A stretch of DNA of 7,929 nt. It comes from Lautropia sp. (GTDB taxonomy: Bacteria > Pseudomonadota > Gammaproteobacteria > Burkholderiales > Burkholderiaceae_E). Numbering within the stretch: position 1 is the first letter of the stretch; every line of letters starts with the position of its first letter. The translations under genes and the position numbers were made by a program. The notes below the pieces were generated by a model, which was not told where the DNA came from, did not search any database, and saw only the letters and a list, made by a program, of their open reading frames with translations. Positions 6,815-7,929 of the stretch are shown piece by piece. The stretch is taken from NCBI GenBank assembly GCA_013813615.1, contig JACCRJ010000591.1:1-7929 (forward strand), written 5' to 3'.

Positions 6815-7262
6815 AGGAGCACCTGGGGCTCAAGCACGTGCGGCTCGTGATGGGTAATTCGATGGGCGGCATGCAGGTCTGGCTATGGGGCATCAAGTAT
6901 CCCGATTACATGGATGCGCTGGTGCCGATGGCGTCGCTGCCGGGACCGATGTCGGGCCGCAATTGGATGATGCGGCGGATGCTGGTCGACTCGGTGCTCA
7001 ACGATCCGGCCTGGAACAACGGCAACTACACCCAGCAGCCGCCGAACTTGCGCGTCGCTACCTTCTGGTTCGCCACCGCCACTTCCGGTGGCAATCAACG
7101 CCTGCAGAAATTGGGGCCGACGGGCAAGGAAGCCGATGCCTACGTCGACAAGCAGTTGGCGGCGCAGAAGGTGGGCGATGCGAACGACGTGATGTATCAG
7201 TGGGCGTCATCGCGCGATTTCGATCCCCGGGCCGACCTCGGCAAGATCGGCGCGCGCCTGCT
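6757..7262 (+). pseudogene. Internal fragment of a MetX-like alpha/beta hydrolase
   Basis: In the frame of ATG 6787 the protein reads as the central part of an alpha/beta-fold hydrolase of the homoserine O-acetyltransferase-like group. FPKYNYDD just precedes the ATG, then comes the nucleophile elbow GNSMGG with Ser at residue 25, then the GIKYPDYMDALVPMAS strand-helix and the usual helical lid up to RADLGKIGARLL (ending about 7262). Missing are the N-terminal strands with the oxyanion-hole region and the C-terminal part that should carry the catalytic Asp and His. The frame continues by chance to a stop at 7401, but that tail is antisense to another gene. Homology extends upstream of ATG 6787, so this ATG is internal to the ancestral gene. 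Almost certainly non-functional. Boundaries are approximate. Confidence 0.75.
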
Positions 7263-7509
7263 TGACAGTTCGGCGATCATGCTCCATCCCCTCCTGGAGC
7301 TCGAGCTGCCGAACCAGGACGCGGGTCCCATCCACGAAGTTCGAGCCGATATCCTGCGTCTCCTGAAGCGAGCGGCCGGCGATCAGAGCCTCGCGCTGTA
7401 GCTCGCTGGCCTTCCTGAGGTAGTGGCGTTCCCGCTCCGACTCCGGCAGGACTAAAGCTTCCTGCGCAGCCTGGTCGACCGATTCCAGAATCCAGGGCTC
7501 CAGGATCAT
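7207..7509 (-). pseudogene. Small unknown gene with 3' end probably truncated (100-residue frame)
   Basis: Not recognised. The ATG at 7509 lies 7 bases after the DUF3606 stop, with AGGG overlapping that stop as a ribosome binding site, so it appears to be the next gene of a minus-strand operon. Residues 1 to about 82 are highly charged and probably helical (SERERHYLRKASELQREAL), then a mixed segment NFVDGTRVLVRQLELQEGM. The last 17 or so codons (below about 7262) lie on the complement of the hydrolase remnant and are probably not original. The hydrolase fragment and this gene therefore meet tail to tail, each lacking its 3' end. It could alternatively be an intact short gene with a chance C-terminus. 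Confidence 0.45.
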
Positions 7510-7516
7510 GCGGACC

Positions 7517-7699
7517 CTATTTGCTGCCCTTGAGGTGCGCCTCTACCTTAGCGGCGTCATTCCCCACGGCACCAACCGCCTTCCGCAGCTCGTCTTCGCT
7601 TACCCCGAACTTCTTGGCCCAGTCCCTGACCTCGTAGTCCTCGCTCAGGTTGATGCGTTTGCGGTCCTGTCCGCCGGGCTTGGTCTTGTCGTCAGCCAT
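7517..7699 (-). CDS. DUF3606 domain protein, 60 residues
   Basis: A complete small protein covering essentially the whole DUF3606 family pattern: an N-terminal MADDK-type start, GGQDRKRINL, EDYEVRDWAKKFGVSEDELRKAV, then a GNDAAKVEAHL helix. The middle resembles a small helix-turn-helix-like or helical-hairpin domain; the family has no established function that I know of. The start is ATG 7699, with the purine-rich AGGAGAGG just upstream, in preference to the in-frame start at 7747, which would add a Ser/Thr/Arg tail overlapping the preceding gene. No membrane segment. It is the middle gene of three small minus-strand genes. DUF3606 genes are common in accessory regions and in stress-related small gene clusters of Proteobacteria (general recollection). 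Confidence 0.85.
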   Translation of the reverse strand: MADDKTKPGGQDRKRINLSEDYEVRDWAKKFGVSEDELRKAVGAVGNDAAKVEAHLKGSK

Positions 7700-7733
7700 T
7701 GATCCTCTCCTGCTTGTTGTTGTGCTGCGGGGC

Positions 7734-7929
7734 TTAGATGATGCCACCGACGGAAAGCTGCTGCTGATCCGGCTTTGCCGCGGGAACCTTGGGCTTGCGG
7801 GGCGGCAACGGTGCCGGCGAGGCTACGGGCGTCGACGGTATCGCGTAGCGGGCACGTCCAGCAGTCGCAGGACGTCGAGTTGCAGGGGCGTCAACTCGGG
7901 CTCGAAGACCTTGATGGGCTGGCCGTCGG
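7734..7929 (-). pseudogene. C-terminal part of an unknown protein, apparently frameshifted; runs off window
   Basis: Not recognised. From the right edge one minus-strand frame reads DGQPIKVFEPELTPLQLDVL, continues RLLDVPA, and stops at 7823-7825 after a short basic run. The next frame takes over at about 7847 (YAIPSTPVASPAPLPPRKPK...), and ends in LSVGGII at a TAA (7734-7736), 34 bases before the DUF3606 start. Joining the frames needs one extra base near 7847-7849 and gives a plausible protein: an ordered domain end followed by a Pro/Ala/Lys-rich linker and a short hydrophobic terminus. Possible reasons are a disabling 1-base deletion, a sequencing error, or two separate frames. The LTPLQxxVLxLLxVP motif resembles C-termini of some mobile-element proteins, but too weakly to assign. 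Confidence 0.45.

Noticed and set aside
7263..7401. Continuation of the hydrolase frame to its stop at 7401 as a real C-terminus
   Set aside because: The residues after GARLL do not resemble the family and are the complement of a minus-strand frame with a good start, so the stop is accidental.
7508..7702. A 64-residue + strand frame opposite the DUF3606 gene
   Set aside because: It is antisense to a recognisable domain protein and has no supporting ribosome binding site or motif.

Overview
The window is GC-rich, tightly packed proteobacterial chromosome, most like a beta- or gammaproteobacterium (gene content, Shine-Dalgarno usage, a tRNA-Arg(ACG)). No selenocysteine, phage structural, CRISPR or toxin signature was seen. 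Protein family assignments come from motifs and recalled similarity to E. coli proteins; no search was run.

Left part (1-1248, + strand): the C-terminal portion of a hybrid sensor histidine kinase (HisKA, HATPase, receiver), cut by the window edge. It converges on a three-gene minus-strand operon, with only 8 bases between the stop codons and a stem-loop covering both stops.

Centre left (1257-4194, - strand): an operon read ybhP -> clsB (ybhO) -> ybhN. It encodes an endonuclease/exonuclease/phosphatase-fold protein, a two-HKD phospholipase D/cardiolipin synthase and a multi-pass membrane protein of the UPF0104/LPG-synthase-TM type. The genes overlap by four bases at both joints, and clsB appears to start on TTG. 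This is the same gene order as E. coli ybhPON and suggests phospholipid synthesis or remodelling at the inner membrane.

Centre (4287-5971, + strand): diverging from that operon across 92 bases is an ABC-2 type exporter of the YadG/YadH kind, ATPase then permease, overlapping by four bases. The shared control region holds repeated ACCGCC/GGCGGT half-sites. A -10-like box is placed so that the ATPase mRNA could be leaderless.

Right centre (5972-6543): a 121-base spacer with several dyads, a 99-residue protein of unknown function, tRNA-Arg(ACG) and a clear hairpin terminator.

Right end (6544-7929): an accessory-looking stretch behind the tRNA. A 12-base-period direct repeat is followed by debris: a small gene with a good ribosome binding site that loses its 3' end, an internal fragment of a MetX-like alpha/beta hydrolase without either end, and minus-strand small genes. 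The latter are an apparently frameshifted proline-rich gene, an intact DUF3606 protein and a 3'-truncated unknown gene. This looks like an eroded island edge next to a tRNA. I see no convincing new system; the overlapping lipid operon with its divergent exporter and the mosaic behind the tRNA deserve the closest look.
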